Shown: piece by piece, positions 8,460 through 18,165 of the stretch | Layout of the letters: every line of letters begins with the position of its first letter | How positions within the stretch are numbered: position 1 is the first letter of the stretch | Assembly (NCBI GenBank): GCA_036268455.1 | Contig: DATAUD010000062.1 | Span: 1-64,000 of the forward strand | Length of the DNA stretch: 64,000 nt | Direction: 5' to 3' | From: DATAUD01 sp036268455 | GTDB taxonomy: Bacteria > Verrucomicrobiota > Verrucomicrobiia > Limisphaerales > Palsa-1400 | Position numbers and translations under genes: made by a program | The notes under the pieces: generated by a model | Databases searched by the model: none | What the model was told of the DNA's origin: nothing | What the model saw: the letters and a program-made list of their open reading frames with translations, nothing else

Positions 8460-10115
8460 GTGCAACTTCGGCTGTCCATTTTGTTTGGTGTTGTCGCCGC
8501 CGTTTTGTGGAGCTTGCCTGTCCACGCGCAAGAGGCTGAGGTATATGAACTGCCGCCGGTCAAGTATTCCGCGACCAAACCGCACGATGCGGTCACGCGT
8601 CTTCAATCGGCGCTGATTTCGGGCGATCTGAAATTGGAAGGTTCGGACAGCAACGTGGTAAAAAGTTTGCTTCGAATTCTTCATATTCCCGTGACGAGCC
8701 AGATGCTTGTGTTCTCGAAGACGAGTTTCCAAAAGGACATCATCGGCCCGAAACATCCTCGCGCGCTCTATTATTGGGACGATTGCTATGTTGGATGGGT
8801 GCCGGGTGGCCTGGTGGAAATTGCCGCGATCGATCCGAGCATGGGGCCGGTATTTTATTCGTTCGATCCGCGCGGGCTTTCCGAAAGAAATCCACCGGCG
8901 TTTACTCGTGAAGATGATTGCATGCGCTGTCATGGCGGCACTTTTGTTCCCGGAATTCCCGGGGTTTTCGCCAGGTCGTTATTTCCCGATCAGGACGGCG
9001 AACCCATTTTTCGCGAGGGCAGCGAAGTGGTGGACGATCAGACGCCGTTCTCCGAACGGTGGGGCGGCTGGTATGTCACTGGGTTGAGCGGAGACGCCAA
9101 ACACCGGGGCAACATTTGCGGCGAGGAGGTGAATGATCATCTCATTTTCGATCCGAGCCGCGGCGCCAATGTAACCGATCTTTCCGGTTTTTTTGATTCG
9201 AGCCGTTATCTCACGAACAGCAGCGACATTGTTTCGCTACTCGTGTTTGAACATCAAACCGCGATGCAAAACTCACTGACGCACGCGGAGATCAATTGCC
9301 GCCGAATGCTTGGCTATCAGGAGGACCTTAAAAAGGTTCTCGATCCTCCCGCTTCGTCTGGGACTAATGACGAACTTCTGTTCGACAGCGTGCGAACCGT
9401 CTTTGAGCATTGCGCCGACAACGTTGTGGACACTTTGCTCTTCAAGGACGAAGCTCCGTTGCCCAAGACGATCGTTGGTTCGGACGGCTTCCAAAAAACG
9501 TTTGAGGAAAACGTGCCCCGCTCCAAAGATGGGAGTTCGCTGAAGGACCTGCTCTTGTCGGGGCATTTGTTTAAAAATCGTTGCAGCTATCTTATTTATT
9601 CCGATTCATTTCGCGCATTGCCGGCTCCGCTCAAACGCCGCATTTACGCGCGCTTATTCAAGGCATTGGACGCAGACCATCCGAATCCGCGGTATTCGTA
9701 TATTGGTCGCGAGGAACGCGAACGCATCGCCAGATTCTTACCGAGACCGATCCGGATTTCGCCAACGGCCAATCTAAAAAATAAGCTCGCGCAACTTGCA
9801 AAAGAGCTTGCATTTCAGGGTCATCCAATTAGACTTGGTGCCAGAAAACTAAGTCGTTGTGCGATTAACCAAGACACAATCCAAACTATTTCGACTTCGC
9901 GCCGTTTTTCTGGCGGTTGCACTCACCGGAACTGTCTGCGCCCTGGCGACCCAAGGCGCTCTGGAATTTCCGGAATATCCTGGACCGCAGGACTTTTACC
10001 GTGCGCGGATTTTTGCCGAACCACTGGTGCCCATAGGCGCACAACCCAGCCAGGAGGAAAATGTCGCGCTCGCGGCGGCCTTGGTGGGTTATTCGCAACG
10101 CAGTGGGTCGGATGA
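8460..10115 (+). CDS. Secreted haem-c-type protein of the NsrR operon, probably frameshifted at its end
   Basis: A signal peptide (1-24, ending VHAQ) leads a protein with one c-type haem motif, CMRCH (about residue 157). It is otherwise unlike any cytochrome family I can name. It begins at a GTG two bases after the nsrR stop, so it is probably co-transcribed and NO-induced, suggesting a periplasmic redox role. The frame as sequenced runs to 10115, but the last ~127 residues are Arg/Cys-rich and overlap the RHS gene start. At about 9730 the next frame gives ILTETDPDFANGQSKK and stops at 9784, which looks like the true end. A one-base deletion near 9730 would explain this. Confidence 0.7.
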   Translation: MQLRLSILFGVVAAVLWSLPVHAQEAEVYELPPVKYSATKPHDAVTRLQSALISGDLKLEGSDSNVVKSLLRILHIPVTSQMLVFSKTSFQKDIIGPKHPRALYYWDDCYVGWVPGGLVEIAAIDPSMGPVFYSFDPRGLSERNPPAFTREDDCMRCHGGTFVPGIPGVFARSLFPDQDGEPIFREGSEVVDDQTPFSERWGGWYVTGLSGDAKHRGNICGEEVNDHLIFDPSRGANVTDLSGFFDSSRYLTNSSDIVSLLVFEHQTAMQNSLTHAEINCRRMLGYQEDLKKVLDPPASSGTNDELLFDSVRTVFEHCADNVVDTLLFKDEAPLPKTIVGSDGFQKTFEENVPRSKDGSSLKDLLLSGHLFKNRCSYLIYSDSFRALPAPLKRRIYARLFKALDADHPNPRYSYIGREERERIARFLPRPIRISPTANLKNKLAQLAKELAFQGHPIRLGARKLSRCAINQDTIQTISTSRRFSGGCTHRNCLRPGDPRRSGISGISWTAGLLPCADFCRTTGAHRRTTQPGGKCRARGGLGGLFATQWVG

Positions 10116-13100
10116 CTTTACCAGCCTGACAGGCTTTTTGGCGTCACATCCCAAGTCGGTTTGGGCGGCGGCGTTGCTGACGGACCTTGGAGTGGAGTAT
10201 TACAACACGGCCCACTATTCGCTGGCATTGGATGCGTGGACCCAGGCGTGGCCGCTGGCAAAGGAGGCAAAGAACGCCCGGGAAGCGGCCATTGCGAACC
10301 GGGCGGTTGGCGAATTGGCGTTCATGTATTCCCGACTCGGGCGCATGACGGAATTGGAGGCGCTGCTGAAGTCCGTTGACGGACGGCTGGTTGGCGGGCC
10401 AGGCACGGAGAAGCTTAGGGGAGCGCGGGATGGGCTTTGGACGATGCAACATCGGCCGGAAGTCGCTTTTCGTTGCGGGCCTCTTGCCTTGCGGCAAATC
10501 AAGCTCGCGGTTGATCCCAAGCACCCTGCGGATGCGGAGATCATCAAGTCCGCCTCGACACAGAAGGGTTTTTCGCTGCCGCAGGTCGCTGAACTTTCCA
10601 AAAAGATCGGCCTGAATTACCAGATGGCATTTCGCGAAAAAACTGGAGCGTTTGTGGCGCCGTCTGTGGTGCATTGGAAAGTGGGACATTATGCGGCATT
10701 GGTCCGGCAGGCGGGCGACCGTTATTTGGTGCAGGACGCCACTTTCCGCAACGATGTTTGGGCGACGAAAGGCGCGTTGGAAGACGAAACCAGCGGTTAC
10801 TTTCTCATCCCGCCGGGCGCGCTTCCGCCCGGATGGCGGGCCGTCGATGCGCATGAGGGTGAAACTGTTTGGGGCAAGGGCACAACGTCCGCGAACGACC
10901 CCGGCCCAATCACGCCGAGAGACCCCAAAATAGGGCCGCCCCCGTGCGCTGGGATGATGGTGCGCAATGTGCATCTGATGGATGTCAATTTAAGCCTGGT
11001 GGACCAACCGCTCGGATACACGCCGCCGGTCGGTCCACCGGTCCACTTCACCGTGCGATATAATTCGCACGAAGCGTTTCAACCGGCCAATTTCAATTAC
11101 GGCAACCTGAGCAGCAAATGGACTTGCGACTGGATCTCCTACATCAATGACAATCCATCCAACACGCTGGCGGACGTGAATTATTACGTTTCCGGCGGAG
11201 GCGATCGGACTTTCACTGGATTCAACACAAACACCCGGACCTTCGCCTATCAGTTGTATGACCAGACGTTGCTGACGCGCACCGGTCCCAGCAGCTATCA
11301 AATGGTTTGGCCTGACGGCTCGCAATTGATTTTCAGCCAATCCGACGGGGCGGTCGGAACCTCCCGCAATATCTTTCTCACGCAAGTAGTCGATCCGCAG
11401 GGAAACGCGCTGACGCTGACGTACGATTCCGATCTTCGCATCGTCTCCGTCACTGACGCCATCGGGCAGGTTACGACCCTGAACTACGGGTTGGCAGCCA
11501 ACACGAATTATGGGTTGCGGGCCGATATGTACAAGCTGGCCTCCGTAACCGACCCGTTCGGGCGGACAGCGACACTCAACTACATACCCGTGCTCGCCGG
11601 ATATAATATCATTCAGGACCCGCCCTACCAGCCAATCAAGGCGCCGTTCTATGCGTGGGGGCTTGGCAGTGTCACCGACGTGGCGGGCATGGTATCGCAA
11701 GTTGTGTATGGCGACCCGTTGCTGGCACTTCAAAATGTGGACGTCATTCTTCTGGATGATTTAGTGACTTCGTTGACAACGCCGTACGGAACGGAGAATT
11801 ATTCCCAAGGCGGAACGAACACGACGTTATTCCTGGAGACATCATTTCCCGACGGAAGCCGCGACCGGGTGGAGTTCAACCAAACCTATAACATAATTCC
11901 GGACACATATCCGCAGAACATCGTGCCGCTGGGAATGAACACCTTTGACGGGTTCCTCAGCTCGCGGAACACCTTTTACTGGAGCCGCAACGCGTGCGCG
12001 ATGGCTTACGGAGATTACTCAAAGGCGCGGGTTTACCACTGGCAGCACGAGGGGGACACCGTGACGTGTTCGGGAATCATCGAGAGCACCAAAGAAGCGC
12101 TGGAGGGCCGTGTGTGGCGCGACTACGCGGGCCAAACCACCTCGATCTTTGTGGGGACTATCAATCGGCCCTGGCACGTTGGACGGGTAATGGACGACGG
12201 CACGACGCAGTTATACACTTACCACTACAATGGGTTTGGGCATGTGACGAATCGCGTTGATCCGGCGGGCAGGAACTTCAGCTATGACTACGACAGCAAC
12301 GGAATCGACCTTTTGCGAGAGCGGCAGACCCGGGCCACCAACAATGAGCTGATCTACGGAGCAACCTACAATTCTCAACATCGTATTCTGACACAATGCG
12401 GCCCATCCGGCCAAACCAACTTTTATACTTACAACAACCGGGGACAGGTCTTATCCATCACTGACGCGCGAGGCGAGACCCTCAATTTCGCGTACGATAC
12501 CAACGGATACTTGCAAACGATTGACGGCCCGTTGCCGGGAACCGGAGATACGGCGAGTCTTACCTACGACGCGTTTGGGCGGATACGAACCTTAACCGAT
12601 GTTAACGGTTACACGTTAACCTTTGATTACGACAACCTAAACCGGGTCACGCGCATCACGCATCCGGATTCGACGTTTGAACAGTTCACCTACGACAGGT
12701 TGGATCGGACAGTTGTTCAGGACCGCGCCGGGCGTCAAACCATTTTAGCTTATGACAGTTTGCGACAACTGGTAAAGAAGACAGACCCGTTAGGTCGAGT
12801 CACACTCTTTGATTGGTGCCGGTGCGGCGGGCTTAAGAGCTTGACGGATTCGATGGGTCGCAAGACGACATGGTTTACGGATGTGCAAGGGCGTCCAGCG
12901 GGCAAGGAATATGGGGACGGGTCCCGTATCGCGTATATTTACGAGAACACGACCAGCCGGTTGGAGCAGGTGACCGACGACAAACAGCAAGGAATCCGCT
13001 ACGCTTACAACGCGGATGACACCCTGTCCGCTCTCATGTATTTTAATTCGCTGAGTCCGACGTCGGACGTTAGCTATACCTATGATCCGGACTATAGACG

Positions 13101-14862
13101 CATCGCTTCGATGTCCGACGGCATCGGGACGACGTTTTATTCGTACAATCCAGTGACGGACACGCCAACACTGGGGGCCGGCGAACTGGCGAGTGTGACC
13201 GGCCCGTTAACGAACGCCGTGACCACGTATAGCTATGATGAGTTGGGCCGGCCGATTCATTGCAACATCAACGGAGCGGATTGGGCGACGACCTACGACC
13301 CTGCGGGACGAGTGGCGAGCGAGAGCAACGCATTGGGGACGTTTACTTATGCCTACGACGGGAACTCAATGAGGCCCGCGGCGGAGACCCTTCCAAACGG
13401 CCTCAATGAGTCACTGGCCTACGGCAATAACCTTGAGGACTCCGCGCTCCGGGAAATCTCCTACGTCGCGGGGACGACCCCCGTAGCCCAATTCATATAC
13501 GATCAAGACGTCACCAGGAATCAAATCACAAGCTGGTCGCAACAGGCCGGAACGCAGACACCGTCAATTTTCAACTTCAGCTATGACGCCGCGAACCAGT
13601 TGCTTTCCGCGAATGTGACAAACGCCGGAAGCCTGATCAACCAGTTTTCCTATAGCTACGATCCGGCCGGCAACCGGTTGACCGAGAACACGGGATCGGC
13701 CAATTACGCGGCAAGTTACAATACGTTGAATCAGATCAGCGTGTCTTCGGCGTCCGAAGGTCCGCGCACCAATGAATGGGATGGAGTGGGCCGCCTCGTA
13801 GCGGTCAATGCGGGAAAGCAGCGGACGGAATTTGCGTATGACGGCTTGAGCCGAGTCACAGGCATTCGCCAATTAGTCAACGGCGCCGAGGTTTCGCACC
13901 GTTTGCTGCTTTGGAACGGCGGGCGGATCGCCGAGGAACACGACACAAACGGCGCCGTCACGAAACGCTTTTTTCCGCAGGGTGTGGAGTTTATGACGGG
14001 GACGAATGCCGGATCGTATTATTATTGCAAAGACCATTTGGAGTCTGTTCGTGAATTAACTGACGGCGCCGGCGCAGTGCGAGCCAGCTATAGCTATGAC
14101 CCGTTCGGCCGCAGGACGAAAGTCAGCGGCGATCTTGACGCCGACTTTGGATTCGCCGAAATGTTTTGGGCGCCCGAAGCTGGTCTTTCGTTTACGCGCT
14201 ACCGCGCCTATGACCCGCAGTACGGGAGATGGCTCTCTCGAGATCCCCTTCGACGCGCGGAAACACGGGAAGGCCCAAATCTATATGCCTATGTGCAAAA
14301 CAACCCGGTCAGCCGCATGGACCCGGAGGGATTGGGTTTCACGACCCTAGACGCGTGGTGCGAACAGCATCCAGTGGAATGCGCGCAATTGGGGGCGGCA
14401 TTAGGAGGGGGCGCAGTGGCGGCCGCCAACGAACTGGAAGAGGCCGAACCCACGATTGTTACGGCGGCCGAGGACGCCGTAACTTGCGCGCAAAACGTCG
14501 TCTCGTCCGGCCAAACCATACCCGGGGTGGGACCCGACACGGTCAATGTGCTGGCCAACACAGGGCGTGCCTTATCCAACCCCACACTGGTCGATATTCT
14601 TCCCGCGGGCGCCCAGGTTACCCCGGAGATTGCTGACGCGGCTTCAGAGATTATTGATGCCGATCCCTATGCCGAGCTGGACCAAAATGTTTTGGATTAT
14701 CTGGATGACCCCCGGAGCCTTTTGCAGCGGAGTTTGGACTGGTGGCAGGAGACCATGCAAGCTACGCAGGAGTACAGGGATTCCATAATGTCCACGGGAG
14801 AAAACCGGAAATTCATCAGCGATCTCGCCAACTTCAGCGTAGATCTGTTCGGAGGCAATTAA
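9859..14862 (+). CDS. Giant secreted RHS-repeat protein with a C39-peptidase-like N-terminal domain
   Basis: The 1667-residue protein has a signal sequence (1-33), a helical TPR-like region (about 80-175), then a papain-like C39 domain. Candidate catalytic residues are C206 (RCGPLALRQI), H277 (VGHYAALV) and D293 (VQDATF). From about residue 370 it is made of RHS/YD repeats (many Y-x-Y-D-x-x-G-R motifs). The conserved RHS core follows, with SYDPFGRR, RYRAYDPQYGRWLSRDP and NLYAYVQNNPVSRMDPEGL. A tail of about 178 residues after the core is of unknown type, where toxin domains often sit in this family. The start is a GTG with no good ribosome binding site. The following gene starts 2 nt after its stop, so the two are coupled. 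Confidence 0.85.
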   Translation: MRLTKTQSKLFRLRAVFLAVALTGTVCALATQGALEFPEYPGPQDFYRARIFAEPLVPIGAQPSQEENVALAAALVGYSQRSGSDDFTSLTGFLASHPKSVWAAALLTDLGVEYYNTAHYSLALDAWTQAWPLAKEAKNAREAAIANRAVGELAFMYSRLGRMTELEALLKSVDGRLVGGPGTEKLRGARDGLWTMQHRPEVAFRCGPLALRQIKLAVDPKHPADAEIIKSASTQKGFSLPQVAELSKKIGLNYQMAFREKTGAFVAPSVVHWKVGHYAALVRQAGDRYLVQDATFRNDVWATKGALEDETSGYFLIPPGALPPGWRAVDAHEGETVWGKGTTSANDPGPITPRDPKIGPPPCAGMMVRNVHLMDVNLSLVDQPLGYTPPVGPPVHFTVRYNSHEAFQPANFNYGNLSSKWTCDWISYINDNPSNTLADVNYYVSGGGDRTFTGFNTNTRTFAYQLYDQTLLTRTGPSSYQMVWPDGSQLIFSQSDGAVGTSRNIFLTQVVDPQGNALTLTYDSDLRIVSVTDAIGQVTTLNYGLAANTNYGLRADMYKLASVTDPFGRTATLNYIPVLAGYNIIQDPPYQPIKAPFYAWGLGSVTDVAGMVSQVVYGDPLLALQNVDVILLDDLVTSLTTPYGTENYSQGGTNTTLFLETSFPDGSRDRVEFNQTYNIIPDTYPQNIVPLGMNTFDGFLSSRNTFYWSRNACAMAYGDYSKARVYHWQHEGDTVTCSGIIESTKEALEGRVWRDYAGQTTSIFVGTINRPWHVGRVMDDGTTQLYTYHYNGFGHVTNRVDPAGRNFSYDYDSNGIDLLRERQTRATNNELIYGATYNSQHRILTQCGPSGQTNFYTYNNRGQVLSITDARGETLNFAYDTNGYLQTIDGPLPGTGDTASLTYDAFGRIRTLTDVNGYTLTFDYDNLNRVTRITHPDSTFEQFTYDRLDRTVVQDRAGRQTILAYDSLRQLVKKTDPLGRVTLFDWCRCGGLKSLTDSMGRKTTWFTDVQGRPAGKEYGDGSRIAYIYENTTSRLEQVTDDKQQGIRYAYNADDTLSALMYFNSLSPTSDVSYTYDPDYRRIASMSDGIGTTFYSYNPVTDTPTLGAGELASVTGPLTNAVTTYSYDELGRPIHCNINGADWATTYDPAGRVASESNALGTFTYAYDGNSMRPAAETLPNGLNESLAYGNNLEDSALREISYVAGTTPVAQFIYDQDVTRNQITSWSQQAGTQTPSIFNFSYDAANQLLSANVTNAGSLINQFSYSYDPAGNRLTENTGSANYAASYNTLNQISVSSASEGPRTNEWDGVGRLVAVNAGKQRTEFAYDGLSRVTGIRQLVNGAEVSHRLLLWNGGRIAEEHDTNGAVTKRFFPQGVEFMTGTNAGSYYYCKDHLESVRELTDGAGAVRASYSYDPFGRRTKVSGDLDADFGFAEMFWAPEAGLSFTRYRAYDPQYGRWLSRDPLRRAETREGPNLYAYVQNNPVSRMDPEGLGFTTLDAWCEQHPVECAQLGAALGGGAVAAANELEEAEPTIVTAAEDAVTCAQNVVSSGQTIPGVGPDTVNVLANTGRALSNPTLVDILPAGAQVTPEIADAASEIIDADPYAELDQNVLDYLDDPRSLLQRSLDWWQETMQATQEYRDSIMSTGENRKFISDLANFSVDLFGGN

Positions 14863-14864
14863 GA

Positions 14865-17800
14865 GTGACGCGCGCTTCTGGAATAATACTATTGACCGGT
14901 GCACGGTTGTTGACTTGTTTGTTTGCCGAGACCGCAAACGGGCAGGACTCAGAGTTCATCTTTGACGCCTTCGGAAATCTCACGATCCAAACCGGGGAAA
15001 CGGTGGCGGCTCCGCAAATCATTGGTCAGCCGCGAAGCGAGATCGTCGGGCCTGGGGACACCGCCTCGTTTTCTGTCGTGCTGGCGGACACGCGCGGAGT
15101 GACTTATCAATGGCTTTTCAACGGCTCGCCGATTTCCGGAGCCACTGGCGACGCCGTCGCGCTGCAAAGCCCCGAAGCCACGAATGAAGGCCAGTACGCC
15201 GTCGTCCTTTCCAACGGCTCGGGCGGCATCACCAGCAATCCGGCGATGCTTTGGTGGGATGGCAACGGGAACGGGTTACCTGACTCGTGGGAATTGGCCT
15301 ACTTCGGCAACTTGACGAATACGGCGAGCGGAGACTTCGACCACGACGGGGTTTCCAATCTCCAGGAGTTTTGGGACGGCACCAATCCCACGAATAGCGC
15401 CTCCGCCCGCTACCGGATCACACTTCTTTGCGACGGCGGAACGGTAACGATCACCCCGAACCAACCGAGTTATACCAACGGCCAAAACGTGACTCTGGGC
15501 TGCTCGGGACCGGGGGCGTTTAACGCGTGGAGCGGCGCGTTTGTGACGCGCAACAATCCCCTGACGATCACGATGACCACCAACATCACCCTCTTCGCGC
15601 ACTTCTTGGGAATCAAAATGACTTGGACCAATTCCGCCAGCGGGGATTGGGACTTCGCCACCAATTGGAATCCCAACCTCGTGCCAGAGTTGCTGGACTC
15701 CGCGTTCGTCACCAATTCGCCCACCATCACCGTTAATTCCAATACCGATTGCTCCAGCCTCAACTTCGGAACTATTTACACTGACCCTGTGTTGACCGGG
15801 AGCGGGATTCTTACGCTGCACGGTTCCTCGCGTTGGACCAATGGGACGATGAGCGGGACAGGACAAACGATCGTCGCTCCGGGCGCCTCGCTCACCATCG
15901 ACTCGTCGAGCGAAGTGTTTCTGACCACTCGCGTGATGGAAAACCAGGGCTTGATCGTGCGGACCGGCACCGGCCTTCTTACCTTGAACAGCGGCGCGTA
16001 CATTACCAACGACGCAGGAGCGCTTTTCGACGTGCAAAGCAATTCCGCGTTCTATTTTGGAAGCGGCGCGGCCGGCAGATTTGACAACACTGGGACATTT
16101 CTCACGGAAATCAGCTCGGGGACTGCCACTTTTGACGCCGGCATTCGGTTCACCAACTACGGCAACGTCACGCTGGAGTCCGGCATGGCGCTATTCAATG
16201 ACACTTTCCAAAATAATGGCGATGTGACGGTGGGAGCGGGCGCGACGTTGGCGGTGGCTGCGGGGGGTTCTGCCAACGGCATATTTGATGCCGAATCCGG
16301 CTCCCAAGTGGAGTTCACCGGCGGCACGTTCACTGTTAATCCCTCCGGGCAATTCACTGGCGCGGGCGGTTACCAAATCAACATCGGGGCCGCCCTGGCT
16401 TGCAACGCCAACATTTCCCTAGCCAACCTTGTCGTCAACGGAACGCTCACAGGCACCGGAGTTGTGACGATCAACGGCGCGATGAACTGGACTGGGGGCA
16501 CGATGAGCGGCAAGGGAGAAACGATCATCGCGCCGGGGAGCATTCTCAACATCAATTCCATCGGCAGCTTGGTTTTCAACACGCGCACGCTCGAAAACGC
16601 GGGGACCACGATATGGACGAATTCCGGTCTGATCGAGCTTAGCTCGGGAGCGGTGATAACGAATGATGCTGGAGGTTTGTTCGACGTCCAAAACGCCGCG
16701 AACTTCATTATCGACACAGGCACGGCGCGATTCGACAATGCGGGGGAGTTCCTCAAGGAAATCAACCCGGGCACGACTACTTTTTCCAGCGGCATGGCGT
16801 TTAATAATTACGGCGCCGTAACCGTCCAAACAGGAAACCTTCTGTTCAACGGTCCGATGCTCAATAACGGCAACATGACCTTTGACGCCGGAGCAAACTG
16901 CCTGTCTGAGGGGAACAGTTCAGCGAGCGGTATGTTCACCCTGGCGCCGACGTCGCAGATGGAAATCATCGGCGGCACGTTTACACTCAACCCCGCCGCG
17001 CAAATCGTCGGCATGTGCAATTGGCAAGTCACCAATGAAGCGACGCTGACCTGCAATACCGGGGTCTCTGTCAACGGCCTTTCACTGTACGGTTACATCA
17101 ATGGCACGGGGGTTTTGACGGTCAACGGCTTGATGAGTTGGACCCAGGGCACAATGAGCGGCAGCGGCCGGACAGTCCTTTCGCCTAGCGCGAAACTGTC
17201 GCTGACCGGATCGGGAGAAGTGTTCCTGACGGGGCGCGTGCTGGAGAATCAAGGCCTTGTTGTCTGGACTAATTCCGGCTTTCTAGCACTGGGCAGCGGG
17301 GCGGTGATCACCAACGACGCCGGGGCGCTGTTCGATGCGCAGAACGCCTCCACGCTCTTTTATGAGAATGCTCCCGCCTGCCGGTTTGATAATAGCGGAA
17401 CGTTTCGGAAGGAACTTAATTCCGGGACAACCTCAGTCAGCAGTGGAGTGCAATTGAACAACTTCGGGCTTCTGGATATTGAGCGCGGCATCGTGGCCGC
17501 CAACGGCGGCTTCGTGCCCGGCAGCGCCTCCGTCCTCCATTGCGTCGTCGGCGGCACAACTGCCGGCTCAGGCTACGGGCAGCTTCAAGCCGCCGGAAGC
17601 GTCGCGCTGGCGGGCGCGTTGAGCGTGGCTTTGACGAATGGTTTTTTGCCGGCGACCAATAATTCCTTCACCGTCCTGTCCGCCGGTTCGCGCAACGGCG
17701 CATTCGCAAGTTTTTCGTACCCATCCGATCAAGTGACGATGCAATTGAGCAACACCGCCAATTCCGTGATTGTCCAAGTCACCGGCGTCGCTGTGCCTCC

Positions 17801-18023
17801 ACCCGCCCTGCTTCCGTCAGGTTCGGGAATTTCCGGCTCGAACTTTGTGCTCTCATGGTCCGCCGTTTCCAACACGACCTACCGAGTGGAATACAATCCC
17901 GCGCTCGCCTCCACGAACTGGACCGCATTGCCGGGCGACGTCACAGCGTCCAACAGCGTCGCCAGCAAGTCCGATCCGCTGACGCCAAGCAATCGATTCT
18001 ATCGAATCGTCGTCATACCGTAA
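14865..18023 (+). CDS. Secreted beta-helix repeat protein with Ig-like and calcium-binding segments
   Basis: The 1052-residue protein begins at a GTG two bases after the RHS stop and has a signal-like N-terminus ending ETANGQ. An immunoglobulin-like domain (about 60-130, with VTYQWLFNGSPISGAT) is followed by a Ca-binding thrombospondin-3-like stretch (DGNGNGLPDSWE, DFDHDGVSNLQEF). An InlB-B-type repeat comes next, then three long repeats of 217-218 residues rich in Gly, Thr and Asn (see separate entry). The C-terminal segment, with SNTTYRVEYNPAL and FYRIVV, is the fibronectin-like end common in Verrucomicrobiota secreted proteins. It has no catalytic motif; an adhesin or surface scaffold role is inferred. 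Confidence 0.8.
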   Translation: MTRASGIILLTGARLLTCLFAETANGQDSEFIFDAFGNLTIQTGETVAAPQIIGQPRSEIVGPGDTASFSVVLADTRGVTYQWLFNGSPISGATGDAVALQSPEATNEGQYAVVLSNGSGGITSNPAMLWWDGNGNGLPDSWELAYFGNLTNTASGDFDHDGVSNLQEFWDGTNPTNSASARYRITLLCDGGTVTITPNQPSYTNGQNVTLGCSGPGAFNAWSGAFVTRNNPLTITMTTNITLFAHFLGIKMTWTNSASGDWDFATNWNPNLVPELLDSAFVTNSPTITVNSNTDCSSLNFGTIYTDPVLTGSGILTLHGSSRWTNGTMSGTGQTIVAPGASLTIDSSSEVFLTTRVMENQGLIVRTGTGLLTLNSGAYITNDAGALFDVQSNSAFYFGSGAAGRFDNTGTFLTEISSGTATFDAGIRFTNYGNVTLESGMALFNDTFQNNGDVTVGAGATLAVAAGGSANGIFDAESGSQVEFTGGTFTVNPSGQFTGAGGYQINIGAALACNANISLANLVVNGTLTGTGVVTINGAMNWTGGTMSGKGETIIAPGSILNINSIGSLVFNTRTLENAGTTIWTNSGLIELSSGAVITNDAGGLFDVQNAANFIIDTGTARFDNAGEFLKEINPGTTTFSSGMAFNNYGAVTVQTGNLLFNGPMLNNGNMTFDAGANCLSEGNSSASGMFTLAPTSQMEIIGGTFTLNPAAQIVGMCNWQVTNEATLTCNTGVSVNGLSLYGYINGTGVLTVNGLMSWTQGTMSGSGRTVLSPSAKLSLTGSGEVFLTGRVLENQGLVVWTNSGFLALGSGAVITNDAGALFDAQNASTLFYENAPACRFDNSGTFRKELNSGTTSVSSGVQLNNFGLLDIERGIVAANGGFVPGSASVLHCVVGGTTAGSGYGQLQAAGSVALAGALSVALTNGFLPATNNSFTVLSAGSRNGAFASFSYPSDQVTMQLSNTANSVIVQVTGVAVPPPALLPSGSGISGSNFVLSWSAVSNTTYRVEYNPALASTNWTALPGDVTASNSVASKSDPLTPSNRFYRIVVIP
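15798..17440 (+). repeat. Three in-frame ~652-bp repeats in the beta-helix protein
   Basis: Units begin at about 15798, 16452 and 17103 (spacing 654 and 651 bp). Each begins G-[ST]-G-[IV]-[LV]-T, followed by W-T-x-G-TMSG-x-G-x-T, then LENxG, then SGAxITNDAGxLFD. The last unit is shorter. They are diverged at DNA level, which argues for old duplications under selection for a beta-helix fold rather than recent slippage. Confidence 0.75.
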
Positions 18024-18165
18024 AAACTCAGGAACGTTCCGCTGACCAAAAGCTGATTGAATGTCGGATTGTCCCTGAATAACATGCCGCCATGCCAAAT
18101 TCTTTGGGCAGCCGTTTTCAACAGGAGACAAAGGGCGGAAGACAAGGACTCCGTTCCCGGGTGGC

